DNA from: JAFALK01 sp036500605
GTDB lineage: Bacteria; Pseudomonadota; Gammaproteobacteria; Burkholderiales; Burkholderiaceae_C
Assembly (NCBI GenBank): GCA_036500605.1
Contig: DASYBU010000008.1
Coordinates: 1 to 64,000, forward strand
Length of the DNA: 64,000 nucleotides
Direction of reading: 5' to 3'
This document shows, in pieces, positions 8,804 through 17,005 of this stretch. Below the pieces are notes generated by a model. That model saw only the letters and a list, made by a program, of their open reading frames with translations, was not told the DNA's origin and ran no database searches. Both the position numbers and the translations under genes were made by a program. Every line of letters begins with the position of its first letter. The stretch's first letter is position 1.

Positions 8804-10654
8804 ATGCCGCAGGTGCGGGTGAGGTTCGGAATTCAGGCGCGGATGATGTTGGGCATCATGGTGGTGGCCAGCCTTGCCGTGCTGATCGTGGGTTGGTACT
8901 GGACCTCGCGCGCCGAAGACGAGCAGGTCGAAGCGCTCAAGCAGCGCGAGGAGCGCATGGCCGGTCTGGTGGCGCGCGGTTTCGCGGCGCCGCTCTGGAA
9001 CCTCGACATCGCCACGCTCAACAACCTGCTCGATGCGGTGATGGCCGACCCCGAGGTCCACGCCATCGAGGTGCAGAGCGTGGGCTCCAACGGCCCGCCG
9101 ATGATCCGTGAGCGCGAAGGCGCGGCGGTCGATCCGATCCGCCTGGGTTTCGAGATCACGCATTCCGATGCCGGCGGCCCGCGCGTGGTGGGCCACGCCT
9201 CGCTCGAGTTCAGCCGCGCGCTGGTGCTGCATGAGGTCGCGCAGATGCGCCGCTTCGTGGCGGGCCTGCTGGTGGCGGTGCTCGGTGCCGTCCTCATCAC
9301 CAGTTACTTGATGATCCGCCTGCTGGTGGAGCGGCCGGTCTCGCGGCTCGGGGCGATGGCCAATCGCGTCGCAGTGGGCGAACTCGGCGTTTCCCTGCCG
9401 GTCGAGCGCAAGGACGAAGTCGGCGCGCTGACGCGGCAGTTCAATGCCATGAGCGAACAGCTGCGCGCCTCCAACGAAGGCCTGCGCATGAGCGAGGCGC
9501 GCTATCGCGGCTTGTTCGAGAACGCCACCGAAGGCATCTTCCAGGCCGATGCGCGCGGCCGCGTGCTGCGCTTGAATCGTGCGTTAGCGCATCTGCTCGG
9601 TTTTGCAGGCCCCGAGCAGGCCCGCGCCGCCAGCCGCCGCCTGCGCGGCCTGGTGCAGGTCGAGAACGCCGAGTACCGCCGTATCGTCACCGCGCTGGCC
9701 CGCCATCGCGTCTTGCAGCAGGTGCCGCTGCATGTCGTGGCGCGCGACGGACGACGTCTTTGGATCGAGCTCAGCGCCAATGTCGTGCACAGCCCCGACG
9801 GCCACCGCCTCTTGGTCGAGGGCCGTGTCAGTGACATCAGCCAGCGCCATGAAGCCGAGCGCGAACTGACCAGCCACCGCGATCATCTCGAGGAACTGGT
9901 GGCCGATCGCACGCGCGAACTGAGCCAGGCCAAGAAGCGCGCCGAAGCGGCCAGCCGCAGCAAGAGCCGTTTCCTCGCCACCATGAGCCATGAATTCCGC
10001 ACGCCGCTCAACGCCATCCTCGGCTTTGCGCAGCTGCTGCAGATGGACGCGACGCTGACCGACGCTCAGCGCAGCAAGGTCAACCTCGTGCGCGATTCGG
10101 GCGACCATCTGCTGGGCCTGATCAGCGATGTGCTCGACATGGCCAGCATCGAGGCCGGCAAAGTGCGCCTGCAGCCGCTGGTGCTCGACCTGCGCGCCTT
10201 GATCGAGGTGGCTTGCGATGCGGTGCGCATGCGCGCCGAACAGAAGGGCTTGCAGTTCGAGGTCATGCTCGATCCGGCCCTGCCGTCGCGCGTGCTCGCC
10301 GACGGCCAGCGTCTGCGCCAGATCCTGCTCAACCTCTTGTCCAATGCGGTCAAGTTCACCGATGCCGGCAAGGTCTCGCTCGCAGTGACCCAGGCGTTTG
10401 CTGAATCGGGCCTGACCGGCGTGCGCTTTGTCGTGCAGGACAGCGGCATCGGCATGGGTCCCGAGCAATTGCACCGCCTGTTCCAGCCTTTCGAGCAGGT
10501 GGCCGAAGACGCGCGCCGCGATGGCGGCACGGGCCTGGGCCTGTCGATCAGCCAGCAGTTGGTGAAGCTGATGGACGGCGTGATCCAAGTGGAGAGCGAG
10601 CCCGGCCAGGGCAGCCGTTTCAGCTTTGAATTGCAGTTGCCCGTGATGGGCTGA
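8804..10654 (+). CDS. Membrane histidine kinase (HAMP-PAS-HisKA-HATPase)
   Basis: This 616-residue sensor kinase has two membrane segments (about 11-28 and 155-178) bracketing a periplasmic domain, a HAMP linker (VERPVSRLGAMANRV), a PAS domain (ARYRGLFENATEGIFQAD), and a kinase core with phospho-acceptor H396 (FLATMSHEFRTPLNAILGF). The ATP-binding lobe has LLNLLSNAVKFTD, DSGIGM and GGTGLGLSIS. There is no receiver domain and no neighbouring response regulator, so its partner lies elsewhere. The start at 8804 is preceded by GGAGGG nine bases upstream. An ATG at 8726, overlapping the topB stop as ATGA, is an alternative. The signal is unknown. Confidence 0.9.
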   Translation: MPQVRVRFGIQARMMLGIMVVASLAVLIVGWYWTSRAEDEQVEALKQREERMAGLVARGFAAPLWNLDIATLNNLLDAVMADPEVHAIEVQSVGSNGPPMIREREGAAVDPIRLGFEITHSDAGGPRVVGHASLEFSRALVLHEVAQMRRFVAGLLVAVLGAVLITSYLMIRLLVERPVSRLGAMANRVAVGELGVSLPVERKDEVGALTRQFNAMSEQLRASNEGLRMSEARYRGLFENATEGIFQADARGRVLRLNRALAHLLGFAGPEQARAASRRLRGLVQVENAEYRRIVTALARHRVLQQVPLHVVARDGRRLWIELSANVVHSPDGHRLLVEGRVSDISQRHEAERELTSHRDHLEELVADRTRELSQAKKRAEAASRSKSRFLATMSHEFRTPLNAILGFAQLLQMDATLTDAQRSKVNLVRDSGDHLLGLISDVLDMASIEAGKVRLQPLVLDLRALIEVACDAVRMRAEQKGLQFEVMLDPALPSRVLADGQRLRQILLNLLSNAVKFTDAGKVSLAVTQAFAESGLTGVRFVVQDSGIGMGPEQLHRLFQPFEQVAEDARRDGGTGLGLSISQQLVKLMDGVIQVESEPGQGSRFSFELQLPVMG

Positions 10655-10669
10655 TGAAGGAGCTCCGCC

Positions 10670-11716
10670 ATGCCGCTGAGGGATCTGCTGGGCATTGAGT
10701 TGCCCATTGTCCAGGCGCCGATGGCGGGCTCGCAGTTCTTCGAGATGGCCGCGGCGGCTTCGAACGCGGGCGGCCTCGGCTCCTTGCCCTGTGCCTTGCT
10801 CAGCGCCACGCAGCAGCGTGAGCAACTGGCCCAGTTGAAGCAGGCCACTTCCAAGCCCTTCAATCTGAATTTCTTCTGCCACACGCCGCCGGTGCCCGAC
10901 GCGGCGCGCGAGGCCGCGTGGAAGGCGCTGCTGCGTCCTTATTTCATCGAGCTGGGCCTGGACCCTTCGGTCGATGCGCCGGCCGCCCAGCGCCTGCCTT
11001 TTGACGAAGCCGCATGCGCATTGGTCGAAGCCGGGAAACCGGCGGTGGTGAGTTTCCACTTTGGTCTGCCTGTGCCTGAGCTGCTGGTGCGCGTGAAGGC
11101 GGCCGGCATCAAGATCATGGCTTCCGCCACGACCGTGGCCGAGGCGCGTTGGTTGGTGGCGCGCGGTGTGGATGTGGTGATCGCGCAGGGCGCGGAGGCC
11201 GGCGGCCATCGCGGCATTTTCTTGAGCGACGACATCAGCACGCAGATGGGCCTGTTCGCCTTGCTGCCGCAGATTGTCGCGGCCGTTGATGTGCCCGTGA
11301 TCGCCGCGGGCGGCATTGCCGAGCAGAGCGCTGTGCGTGCAGCCATGAAGTTAGGCGCGGCCGGTGTGCAGGTCGGTACAGCCTATCTGTACACGCCCGA
11401 GGCGCGCATCTCGGCGGCTTACCGCGCCGCGCTGCAAAGCGATGCGGTCGGAACGACGGCATTGACCAATCTGTTCAGCGGCCGGCCGGCGCGCGGCATC
11501 GTCAACCGCGCGATGCGCGAGCTCGGGCCGATCAACGCGGCCGCACCTGCCTTTCCGCTTGCCGGCGGTGCCCTGGCGCCGCTGCGTGCGGCCTGCGAGG
11601 CCAAGGGCTCGGGCGACTTTTCCTCGATGTGGTCGGGGCAGGCCGCCGCGCTCTCGCGCCGTGATCTCGACACGGCCGGCCTCACCCGCTGGCTGGGCGA
11701 GGCGACGCAGCCTTAA
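10670..11716 (+). CDS. FMN-dependent nitronate monooxygenase-like oxidoreductase
   Basis: This 348-residue TIM-barrel flavoprotein belongs to the nitronate monooxygenase (2-nitropropane dioxygenase) family. Evidence is the N-terminus LGIELPIVQAPMAGSQ, the glycine-rich QGAEAGGHRG and the phosphate-binding PVIAAGGIAE ... GAAGVQVGTAYL. Family members oxidise alkyl nitronates or act as NAD(P)H:quinone or enoyl reductases; the sequence does not settle which. An AAGGAG ribosome site precedes the ATG, and the gene lies 15 bases after the histidine kinase, so co-transcription is likely. proA follows 47 bases downstream. Confidence 0.9.
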   Translation: MPLRDLLGIELPIVQAPMAGSQFFEMAAAASNAGGLGSLPCALLSATQQREQLAQLKQATSKPFNLNFFCHTPPVPDAAREAAWKALLRPYFIELGLDPSVDAPAAQRLPFDEAACALVEAGKPAVVSFHFGLPVPELLVRVKAAGIKIMASATTVAEARWLVARGVDVVIAQGAEAGGHRGIFLSDDISTQMGLFALLPQIVAAVDVPVIAAGGIAEQSAVRAAMKLGAAGVQVGTAYLYTPEARISAAYRAALQSDAVGTTALTNLFSGRPARGIVNRAMRELGPINAAAPAFPLAGGALAPLRAACEAKGSGDFSSMWSGQAAALSRRDLDTAGLTRWLGEATQP

Positions 11717-11763
11717 CCCCTCGCGAAGGGTCGTTGGCGGGCATCAAGGACAATGCCCGGACC

Positions 11764-13071
11764 ATGACGACCACGAATCAGAGCACCGAGCCCAAGTCCG
11801 AGCTTCCCTCCGAGCCTCACTCGGAGCTTCACTCCGAGATGCAAGCCCTGGGCACGCGCGCACGCGCCGCATCCGCCGTGATGGCCGCCGCCCCGACGGC
11901 CGTCAAGAACCGCGCCCTGCTGGCGCTGGCGCGCCGCCTGCGTGAATCGGGCCCTCTGCTGCAGACCGCCAACACGCGCGACCTGCAAGCCGCCAAGACG
12001 CTCGACGCGCCGCTGCTGGACCGTCTCAAGCTGACGCCGCGCATCATCGACACCGTGGCCGAAGGCTGCGAGCAGATCGCCGCCATGCCCGATCCGATCG
12101 GCGAGATCACGGGCCTCAAGTTCCGCCCGAGCGGCATCCAGGTCGGCCACATGCGCGTGCCCTTGGGTGTGTTCGGCATGATCTATGAGAGCCGGCCCAA
12201 TGTGACGATCGAGGCGGCCTCGCTGGCGATCAAGAGCGGCAACGCCTGCATCCTGCGCGGCGGCTCCGAGGCCTTCCACTCGAACATGGCCCTGGCCGGC
12301 CTGGTGGCTGACGCGCTTGAAGAAGCGGGCCTGCCGCGCAGCGCCGTGCAACTGGTGGACACGACCGATCGCGCCGCCGTTGGCCACCTGATCACGATGC
12401 CCGAGTTCGTCGATGTGATCATCCCGCGCGGCGGCAAGGGCCTGATCGAGCGCATCTCGGCCGAGGCCCGCGTGCCGGTGATCAAGCACCTCGACGGCAA
12501 TTGCCATTGCTATGTCGATGCCGAGGTCGAGATCGAGCAGGCGCTCACCGTCGTGATGAACGCCAAGACGCAGAAGTACAGCCCCTGCAACGCGACCGAA
12601 TCGCTGCTCGTGCATGCCCATCAGGCGGCGAGCTTCTTGCCGCGCATCGGCGCGCTGTTGGCCGAGAAGGGCGTGGAGATGCGCGGCTGCCTGCGCACGC
12701 TCGCTCTGATCCCGGGCGCCGTGGCCGCGACCGAGGAAGATTGGTCGACCGAGTACCTCGCGCCGATTCTGAGCATCAAGGTCGTCGACAGCCTCGACGA
12801 GGCGATCGCGCACATCAACCGCTACGGCTCGCACCACACGGATGCGATCCTGACCACCAATCACCCGAACGCGATGCGCTTCCTGCGCGAGGTCGATTCG
12901 GCCAGCGTGATGGTCAACGCCAGCACCCGCTTTGCCGATGGTTTTGAATACGGCCTCGGCGCCGAAATCGGCATCTCCACCGACAAGTTCCACGCGCGCG
13001 GGCCGGTCGGGTTGGAGGGGCTGACCTCGTTGAAGTGGGTGGTGCTGGGGCAGGGTGAGGTGCGGGGCTGA
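11764..13071 (+). CDS. proA: Gamma-glutamyl phosphate reductase
   Basis: This 435-residue NADPH-dependent enzyme reduces gamma-glutamyl phosphate to glutamate semialdehyde, the second step of proline synthesis. It shows the aldehyde dehydrogenase fold motifs GVFGMIYESRPNVT and LRGGSEAFHSN, and the catalytic cysteine in KYSPCNATESLL. The N-terminus is uncertain. From 11764 the first 25 residues are a hydrophilic extension with a repeated Ser-Glu-Leu/His pattern (encoded by near-repeats of GAGCTTC and CTCCGAG), while an internal ATG at 11839, preceded by CTCCGAG, would give 410 residues, closer to the usual 415-420. The proline kinase gene proB is not adjacent. Confidence 0.96.
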   Translation: MTTTNQSTEPKSELPSEPHSELHSEMQALGTRARAASAVMAAAPTAVKNRALLALARRLRESGPLLQTANTRDLQAAKTLDAPLLDRLKLTPRIIDTVAEGCEQIAAMPDPIGEITGLKFRPSGIQVGHMRVPLGVFGMIYESRPNVTIEAASLAIKSGNACILRGGSEAFHSNMALAGLVADALEEAGLPRSAVQLVDTTDRAAVGHLITMPEFVDVIIPRGGKGLIERISAEARVPVIKHLDGNCHCYVDAEVEIEQALTVVMNAKTQKYSPCNATESLLVHAHQAASFLPRIGALLAEKGVEMRGCLRTLALIPGAVAATEEDWSTEYLAPILSIKVVDSLDEAIAHINRYGSHHTDAILTTNHPNAMRFLREVDSASVMVNASTRFADGFEYGLGAEIGISTDKFHARGPVGLEGLTSLKWVVLGQGEVRG

Positions 13072-13076
13072 GCCCC

Positions 13077-13382
13077 TCAGCCCAAGGCTTCGCGCACAAC
13101 CTCAGGGTGTTTTTGGGCGATGCGGATCAGCGCTTGCGCGGCGCCAGAAGGGGCGCGACGGCCTTGCTCCCATTCCTGCAGGGTGCGCTTTGAAATGCTC
13201 AACGCGCTCGCGAACTCGGACTGGGAAAGGCCCGTGCTTTGCCGCGCCTGCACAACCTCGTTCACTTCCACCTGAGTGACTCGCGCGAACTTGCGGGCCT
13301 TCATCTCCTTGACCGATTGAAGGAGCTTGAGTCCGAGTTCCTCGCCGGATGCAGCGGCGGCTTTGGCCTTACGGGTGCTCAT
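13077..13382 (-). CDS. Helix-turn-helix antitoxin of a HigBA/RelE-type pair
   Basis: This 101-residue protein ends in a Cro/C1-type helix-turn-helix (VVQARQSTGLSQSEFASALS, then KRTLQEWEQGRRAPSGAAQAL), typical of HigA-like antitoxins that bind the toxin and repress the operon. The start at 13382 overlaps the toxin reading frame by 14 bases, so translation is coupled, with the toxin gene first as in higBA operons. An in-frame start further upstream would run deeper into the toxin gene and is unlikely. It is convergent with proA, with only five bases between the stop codons. Confidence 0.88.
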   Translation of the reverse strand: MSTRKAKAAAASGEELGLKLLQSVKEMKARKFARVTQVEVNEVVQARQSTGLSQSEFASALSISKRTLQEWEQGRRAPSGAAQALIRIAQKHPEVVREALG

Positions 13383-13689
13383 CTTCGATCTCCTTGCGAA
13401 TGGCCTTGAGGATGTGGCCGGGGATGTTGTCTCGGGTTGCCTTGGGGTAGACAAGCAGCATGCACAGTTCTCCGGCCTCAAGCTGCGTGAAGTAGATCAC
13501 TCGGGCGCCGCCCTGCTTGCCCATTCCTGGCCGAGACCAGCGAATCTTGCGACACCCACCGCTGCCAGGGATGACGGCGCCGGCCTCGGGTTCCGTTGCG
13601 ATCCAGGCGAAAAACTCCAGCCGCTCCTCTGTACTCCAAATCTTCGCGGCCTCCGCAACGAAGGTTGGCGTTTCATAGATGGCAAGCAT
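13369..13689 (-). CDS. RelE/HigB-family toxin
   Basis: This 106-residue protein looks like a RelE-superfamily mRNA interferase. It has an alpha-helical N-terminus (ETPTFVAEAAKIW), a central VIPGSGGCRKIRWSR strand region with basic residues, and a GARVIYFTQLEAGELCMLLVYPK core that resembles HigB-type toxins. Toxins of this family cut ribosome-bound mRNA when freed from the antitoxin. It overlaps the antitoxin by 14 bases. A palindrome lies nine bases upstream of its ATG. Confidence 0.87.
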   Translation of the reverse strand: MLAIYETPTFVAEAAKIWSTEERLEFFAWIATEPEAGAVIPGSGGCRKIRWSRPGMGKQGGARVIYFTQLEAGELCMLLVYPKATRDNIPGHILKAIRKEIEDEHP

Positions 13690-13693
13690 GATG

Positions 13694-13712
13694 ATTGTAC
13701 GTCAGGGACGTA
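13694..13712. promoter_or_regulatory. Operator-like palindrome and -10 box of the toxin-antitoxin operon
   Basis: TACGTC (13698-13703) and GACGTA (13707-13712) are perfect inverted arms around AGG. On the minus strand a TACAAT hexamer (13699-13694) overlaps the palindrome and ends only four bases before the toxin ATG. Binding of the antitoxin here would block the promoter. No good -35 hexamer is visible. The closeness of the -10 box to the ATG would make the message almost leaderless. Confidence 0.55.
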
Positions 13713-13731
13713 TTGCTCGTGTGGGCTGAAT

Positions 13732-15282
13732 TCAACGCATCCCGCTGACGTTCGCATCCTTCGGATAGCTGATCGTGTAGTCGGCCTTGAGCGTCTGCGA
13801 GGCGTTCGGTGCCAGCGTGAACTCCCAGGCCTTGACGCCGGGCTGATCGCGCCAATCCTTGGCTTGCGGCTGCGGGTCGAACTTGGCTTCGACCTTGATG
13901 TCCTCATGCCGCGACACGGGGCTCGCTTCCAGCACCTGCACGATGAAGGGCTTGCTGTGCTGGCTTTCGATCCGGTAGCTGTGCGTGATCTTCTGTTCGA
14001 TGCGGCTGCTGATGAAGCCACGGTCGCCGGCGTTGCGGGCCTGCGGTTCCACCACCACGCGGATCTGCTCGTCGCGGCCGAAGGGCAGGTCGAGCTTGCC
14101 GTCGGCCGGCATGGCGAGCTGGCTCTCGCCGATGAAGCTGCCGTCGCGGAACAGCTGCATGCGGCCGGCGGGCCAGACGCCGGTGGGGCGGGTGCTTTCG
14201 GCCACGAGGTAGGCGGTGGCCTCCTGTTGCGGCGTGGTGCGGGCCAGCACGCGTGATTCCAGTGCGGCACCGCCGAGGTCGAAGGTGACGCGTTCGCCAG
14301 AAGCGCTCACGTTGACGCGATTGGGCACCTGGAATTCGGTGGCGAATTCGCCTTCAAAGACAGAAACGTCGAAGCTCGGTGCACCGGGCCGGGCCACGTC
14401 CGCGGCCATAGGGGCGGGAGCAGCCAGCCCTGCGATTCGCATCAAGCCCCCGACAGCCTTCGCCTTCTGCATCGGAGGCTCAATTTCCAGCGTCCACGGC
14501 CAGGGCGGGCTGGACCCCACGGCTTGCCGCGGCTGCACGGTCGAGAGCCGCAGGCTCACGCCGCTCCAATCTTCACCGCTGCTCTGGCCCACCTCGGCGC
14601 GCCGCTCCAGCCGCACCTTGCCGCTGCTGCTGTCCAGATAGGCGCGATAGACCGGCTGCCAGCCAGCCACAGGAACCTGATAGAGGAGACGCAGTTCAGT
14701 ATCTCGCTGTGCGCTGATTTGTGCCGTTAGCGATTGGCGCTGCGGGTTGGCCTTGCGCAGGCGGTCGCGCTCGGCGACCAGCGGGGCGAGCTGGCGTGTC
14801 AGCTCTTCCTGGCGGCGCTTGAGCGGCTGCTCGCGTTGCAGTGCGGCCGTGGCCTGCGTGCGCACGCTGTCGGCGGCCGCTGCAATCTGCGTCGCGGCGA
14901 TGCTCTGGCCGACATGCTTCAGATACTCGACGGTCACGCCTTGTGCCGCCAGCTCGGCAGTCACCGCCGCGCGCTGATCCTCCAGCTCGCGAATCCGCGC
15001 ATCCATCGGGGTGTCATTGCATTCGGGCGCCGCCTCGGCCTTGACCGTCTGCACGTTGATCTCGCCGATGCTCACCCCAGCGCCGCTCAAGCGCAGGCTG
15101 TTGGCATCGAAGCTCGCCGGCAGGCAGGGCAGCCGCAACTCGCGCGCCCCGGCCTTCACCACCACCACGCGCTCGACCTGCGCGCCGCCCGGATACACCA
15201 GCACCTGATCGATGCGGCTGGCCTGGGCTTGCGCCAGGACCGGTGTCAACGCAAGAAGTACCCACAAACTGTTGCGAACCAT
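13732..15282 (-). CDS. MuiA-like protein (DUF4140/DUF4139), secreted
   Basis: This 516-residue protein resembles the mucoidy inhibitor MuiA family. A signal peptide spans about 1-20 (VRNSLWVLLALTPVLAQAQA). A DUF4140-like N-terminal domain follows (RIDQVLVYPGGAQVERVV), then a helical segment rich in Gln, Ala and Arg with coiled-coil character at about 105-215. The DUF4139 beta domain comes last, with YRAYLDSSSGKVRLERRAEVGQ and a C-terminal KADYTISYPKD. The function of the family is not established. The start at 15282 places the signal peptide first. It is divergent from queC with about 60 bases between the starts. Confidence 0.85.
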   Translation of the reverse strand: MVRNSLWVLLALTPVLAQAQASRIDQVLVYPGGAQVERVVVVKAGARELRLPCLPASFDANSLRLSGAGVSIGEINVQTVKAEAAPECNDTPMDARIRELEDQRAAVTAELAAQGVTVEYLKHVGQSIAATQIAAAADSVRTQATAALQREQPLKRRQEELTRQLAPLVAERDRLRKANPQRQSLTAQISAQRDTELRLLYQVPVAGWQPVYRAYLDSSSGKVRLERRAEVGQSSGEDWSGVSLRLSTVQPRQAVGSSPPWPWTLEIEPPMQKAKAVGGLMRIAGLAAPAPMAADVARPGAPSFDVSVFEGEFATEFQVPNRVNVSASGERVTFDLGGAALESRVLARTTPQQEATAYLVAESTRPTGVWPAGRMQLFRDGSFIGESQLAMPADGKLDLPFGRDEQIRVVVEPQARNAGDRGFISSRIEQKITHSYRIESQHSKPFIVQVLEASPVSRHEDIKVEAKFDPQPQAKDWRDQPGVKAWEFTLAPNASQTLKADYTISYPKDANVSGMR

Positions 15283-15343
15283 GCTGGCCTCCGTTTTCGT
15301 GAACCACCATAACATTCGCCTTTTATCCCAGGTTGACTTCGCC

Positions 15344-16066
15344 ATGACCACGCCCCCCCAAGCCAATCGCAACCGCAAGGCCCTCGTGCTGTTCTCGGGC
15401 GGGCAGGATTCCACCGCGTGCCTGGCTTGGGCGCTGGAGCGCTACGCCGAGGTCGAGACGATCGGCTTTGACTACGGCCAGCGCCACCGCGTGGAGCTCG
15501 ACTGCCGCCAGGTCGTGCGTCGCGAGTTGACGGCGCAGTTCCCGCACTGGGCGCCCAAGCTCGGCGCCGACCACCTGCTCGACCTCGCGCTGCTGGGCCA
15601 GATCTCCGACACCGCCCTGACCGATGCACGCGCCATCGAGATGCAAGCCAACGGTCTGCCCAACACCTTCGTGCCGGGCCGCAACCTGCTGTTCCTGACC
15701 TTCGCGGCAACGCTGGCCTACCGGCGCGGCGCCTCGGTGCTGGTCGGCGGCATGTGCGAGACCGATTACTCGGGCTACCCCGATTGCCGCGACAACACGC
15801 TCAAGGCCTTGCAAGTGGCGCTGAGCCTGGGCCTGGATTCGCCGATGACGCTGGAAACGCCGCTGATGTTCATCACCAAAGCCGAGACCTGGGCCCTAAC
15901 GGCTGAACTCGGCGGTGCCGCGCTGAACGAACTGGTCATCGAACACACGCACACCTGCTATCTCGGCGACCGCACGCAGCGTCACGCCTGGGGCTTCGGC
16001 TGCGGCAAGTGTCCCGCTTGCGAGCTGCGCGCGGCCGGCTTCGAGCAGTACCAGGCCGGCGCATGA
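15344..16066 (+). CDS. queC: 7-cyano-7-deazaguanine synthase
   Basis: This 240-residue enzyme converts 7-carboxy-7-deazaguanine to preQ0 using ATP and ammonia, in queuosine tRNA-modification synthesis. The pyrophosphatase loop LFSGGQDST lies at about 17-25. The C-terminal zinc site is formed by HTCYLGDR and the cluster CGKCPACELR. Length matches the family. The start at 15344 excludes about 44 upstream in-frame residues that would overlap the divergent gene. The other queuosine genes queD and queE are not in the window. Confidence 0.97.
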   Translation: MTTPPQANRNRKALVLFSGGQDSTACLAWALERYAEVETIGFDYGQRHRVELDCRQVVRRELTAQFPHWAPKLGADHLLDLALLGQISDTALTDARAIEMQANGLPNTFVPGRNLLFLTFAATLAYRRGASVLVGGMCETDYSGYPDCRDNTLKALQVALSLGLDSPMTLETPLMFITKAETWALTAELGGAALNELVIEHTHTCYLGDRTQRHAWGFGCGKCPACELRAAGFEQYQAGA

Positions 16067-16139
16067 GCACCGCGCAGGGCCGCCCCAAGCAAGCTCGCTC
16101 CCGCTTGGCGGGACAGGCCGCAGGCCGAAGGGTGCCCCC
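16067..16139. repeat. GC-rich intergenic repeat-like element between queC and lemA
   Basis: This 73-base spacer reads GCCGCCCCAAGC ... GCTTGGCGGG ... GAAGGGTGCCCC and contains the inverted pair CCAAGC/GCTTGG. From general knowledge, similar intergenic elements are scattered through Burkholderiales genomes, often directly before start codons as here. Only one copy of this form is seen in the window. Confidence 0.4.
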
Positions 16140-16682
16140 ATGAGCCTCAGCGGAATCGCGATCGCGCTGCTGGCGGTGCTGTTCTTCTGGGGCATCGGTG
16201 CGTACAACCGCCTGATGCGCTTGCGCAATGAGATCGGCGTCGCCTTCAGGCAGCTCGACCAGCACCTGACCGAGCGCGGCGAGATCTGCGCCAAGGTGGT
16301 CGCCGCGCTGCGACCGCACGCGCCCAATGAGCTGGCCAGCTTTGATGCGCTCGATGCGGCGCAGGCTGAAGCGCAGGCCGCTGCTGCAGCGGCGCGCGCG
16401 AAGCCCTATGCGGGCGAGCAGGTCGGCGCGCTGGCCGTGAGCAGCGCCGTGCAGGCTGCGGCGTTGACGCGGCTGATGTCGATGCTCGAGCACCAACCCG
16501 CGCTGCGCGAGCAGGCCGGCGTGGATACCTGGGTGGACGAGCTCAAGCTGATCGAACGGCAGCGCGCTTTTGCGCGGCAGCTTTTCAACCAGGCCGTGGC
16601 GCAGTACAACGAGGCCCAGGCGCAGTTCCCGACCCGGGTGCTGGCCGGTCTCTATGGTTTTGCCGAGGCACGTTCGCTGTGA
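16140..16682 (+). CDS. LemA family protein
   Basis: This 180-residue protein has one N-terminal membrane helix (about 5-20), followed by the LemA helical bundle with YNRLMRLRNEIGVAFRQLDQHL and LIERQRAFARQLFNQAVAQYNEAQAQFPTRV split around 140-170. LemA proteins are membrane-anchored, with the bulk outside or at the envelope, and their role is poorly known. The last bases overlap the cytochrome gene as GTGA, so it is the first gene of a LemA / cytochrome / flavocytochrome operon. That linkage to sulfide oxidation is unusual. Confidence 0.88.
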   Translation: MSLSGIAIALLAVLFFWGIGAYNRLMRLRNEIGVAFRQLDQHLTERGEICAKVVAALRPHAPNELASFDALDAAQAEAQAAAAAARAKPYAGEQVGALAVSSAVQAAALTRLMSMLEHQPALREQAGVDTWVDELKLIERQRAFARQLFNQAVAQYNEAQAQFPTRVLAGLYGFAEARSL

Positions 16683-17005
16683 AGCAATCCTTGCTGATGC
16701 TGCTGTTGATCCTGCTGAGCCTGTCCACGGCCAGGGCTGATGACGCCTTGCGCCTGCGCTCGCTGGTCGCCAACTGCGCGGCCTGCCACGGCACCGAAGG
16801 GCGCGCGGTGGAGGGCTCGCTGATCCCGGGTCTGGCCGGCATGCCGGTCGTGTACTTCACGGCGCAGATGAAGGCTTTCCAGAGTGGCGCGCGGCAGGGC
16901 ACGCTGATGCCGCAGCTCGCCAAGGGCTACTCGGCTGAGCAGATCGCGCAACTGGCCGCGTACTTCGCGGCACAGAAGCAGGCGCAAAAGGGGGCGCCGA
17001 AATGA
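16679..17005 (+). CDS. Periplasmic monohaem cytochrome c
   Basis: This 108-residue class I cytochrome c has a signal peptide (about 1-20, ending TARA), one haem site CAACH and a probable methionine ligand in GTLMPQLAKGYS. Its start is GTG, overlapping the LemA stop (GTGA), and its stop overlaps the next start (ATGA). Because the next gene encodes a flavocytochrome c-type flavoprotein, this protein is most likely its electron acceptor subunit. It carries one haem, whereas the Allochromatium subunit is dihaem. Confidence 0.92.
   Translation: MKQSLLMLLLILLSLSTARADDALRLRSLVANCAACHGTEGRAVEGSLIPGLAGMPVVYFTAQMKAFQSGARQGTLMPQLAKGYSAEQIAQLAAYFAAQKQAQKGAPK

Noticed and set aside
15283..15343. A preQ1 riboswitch before queC
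   Set aside because: The 61-base gap has no preQ1 aptamer-like pseudoknot pattern and is shared with the divergent gene's promoter.
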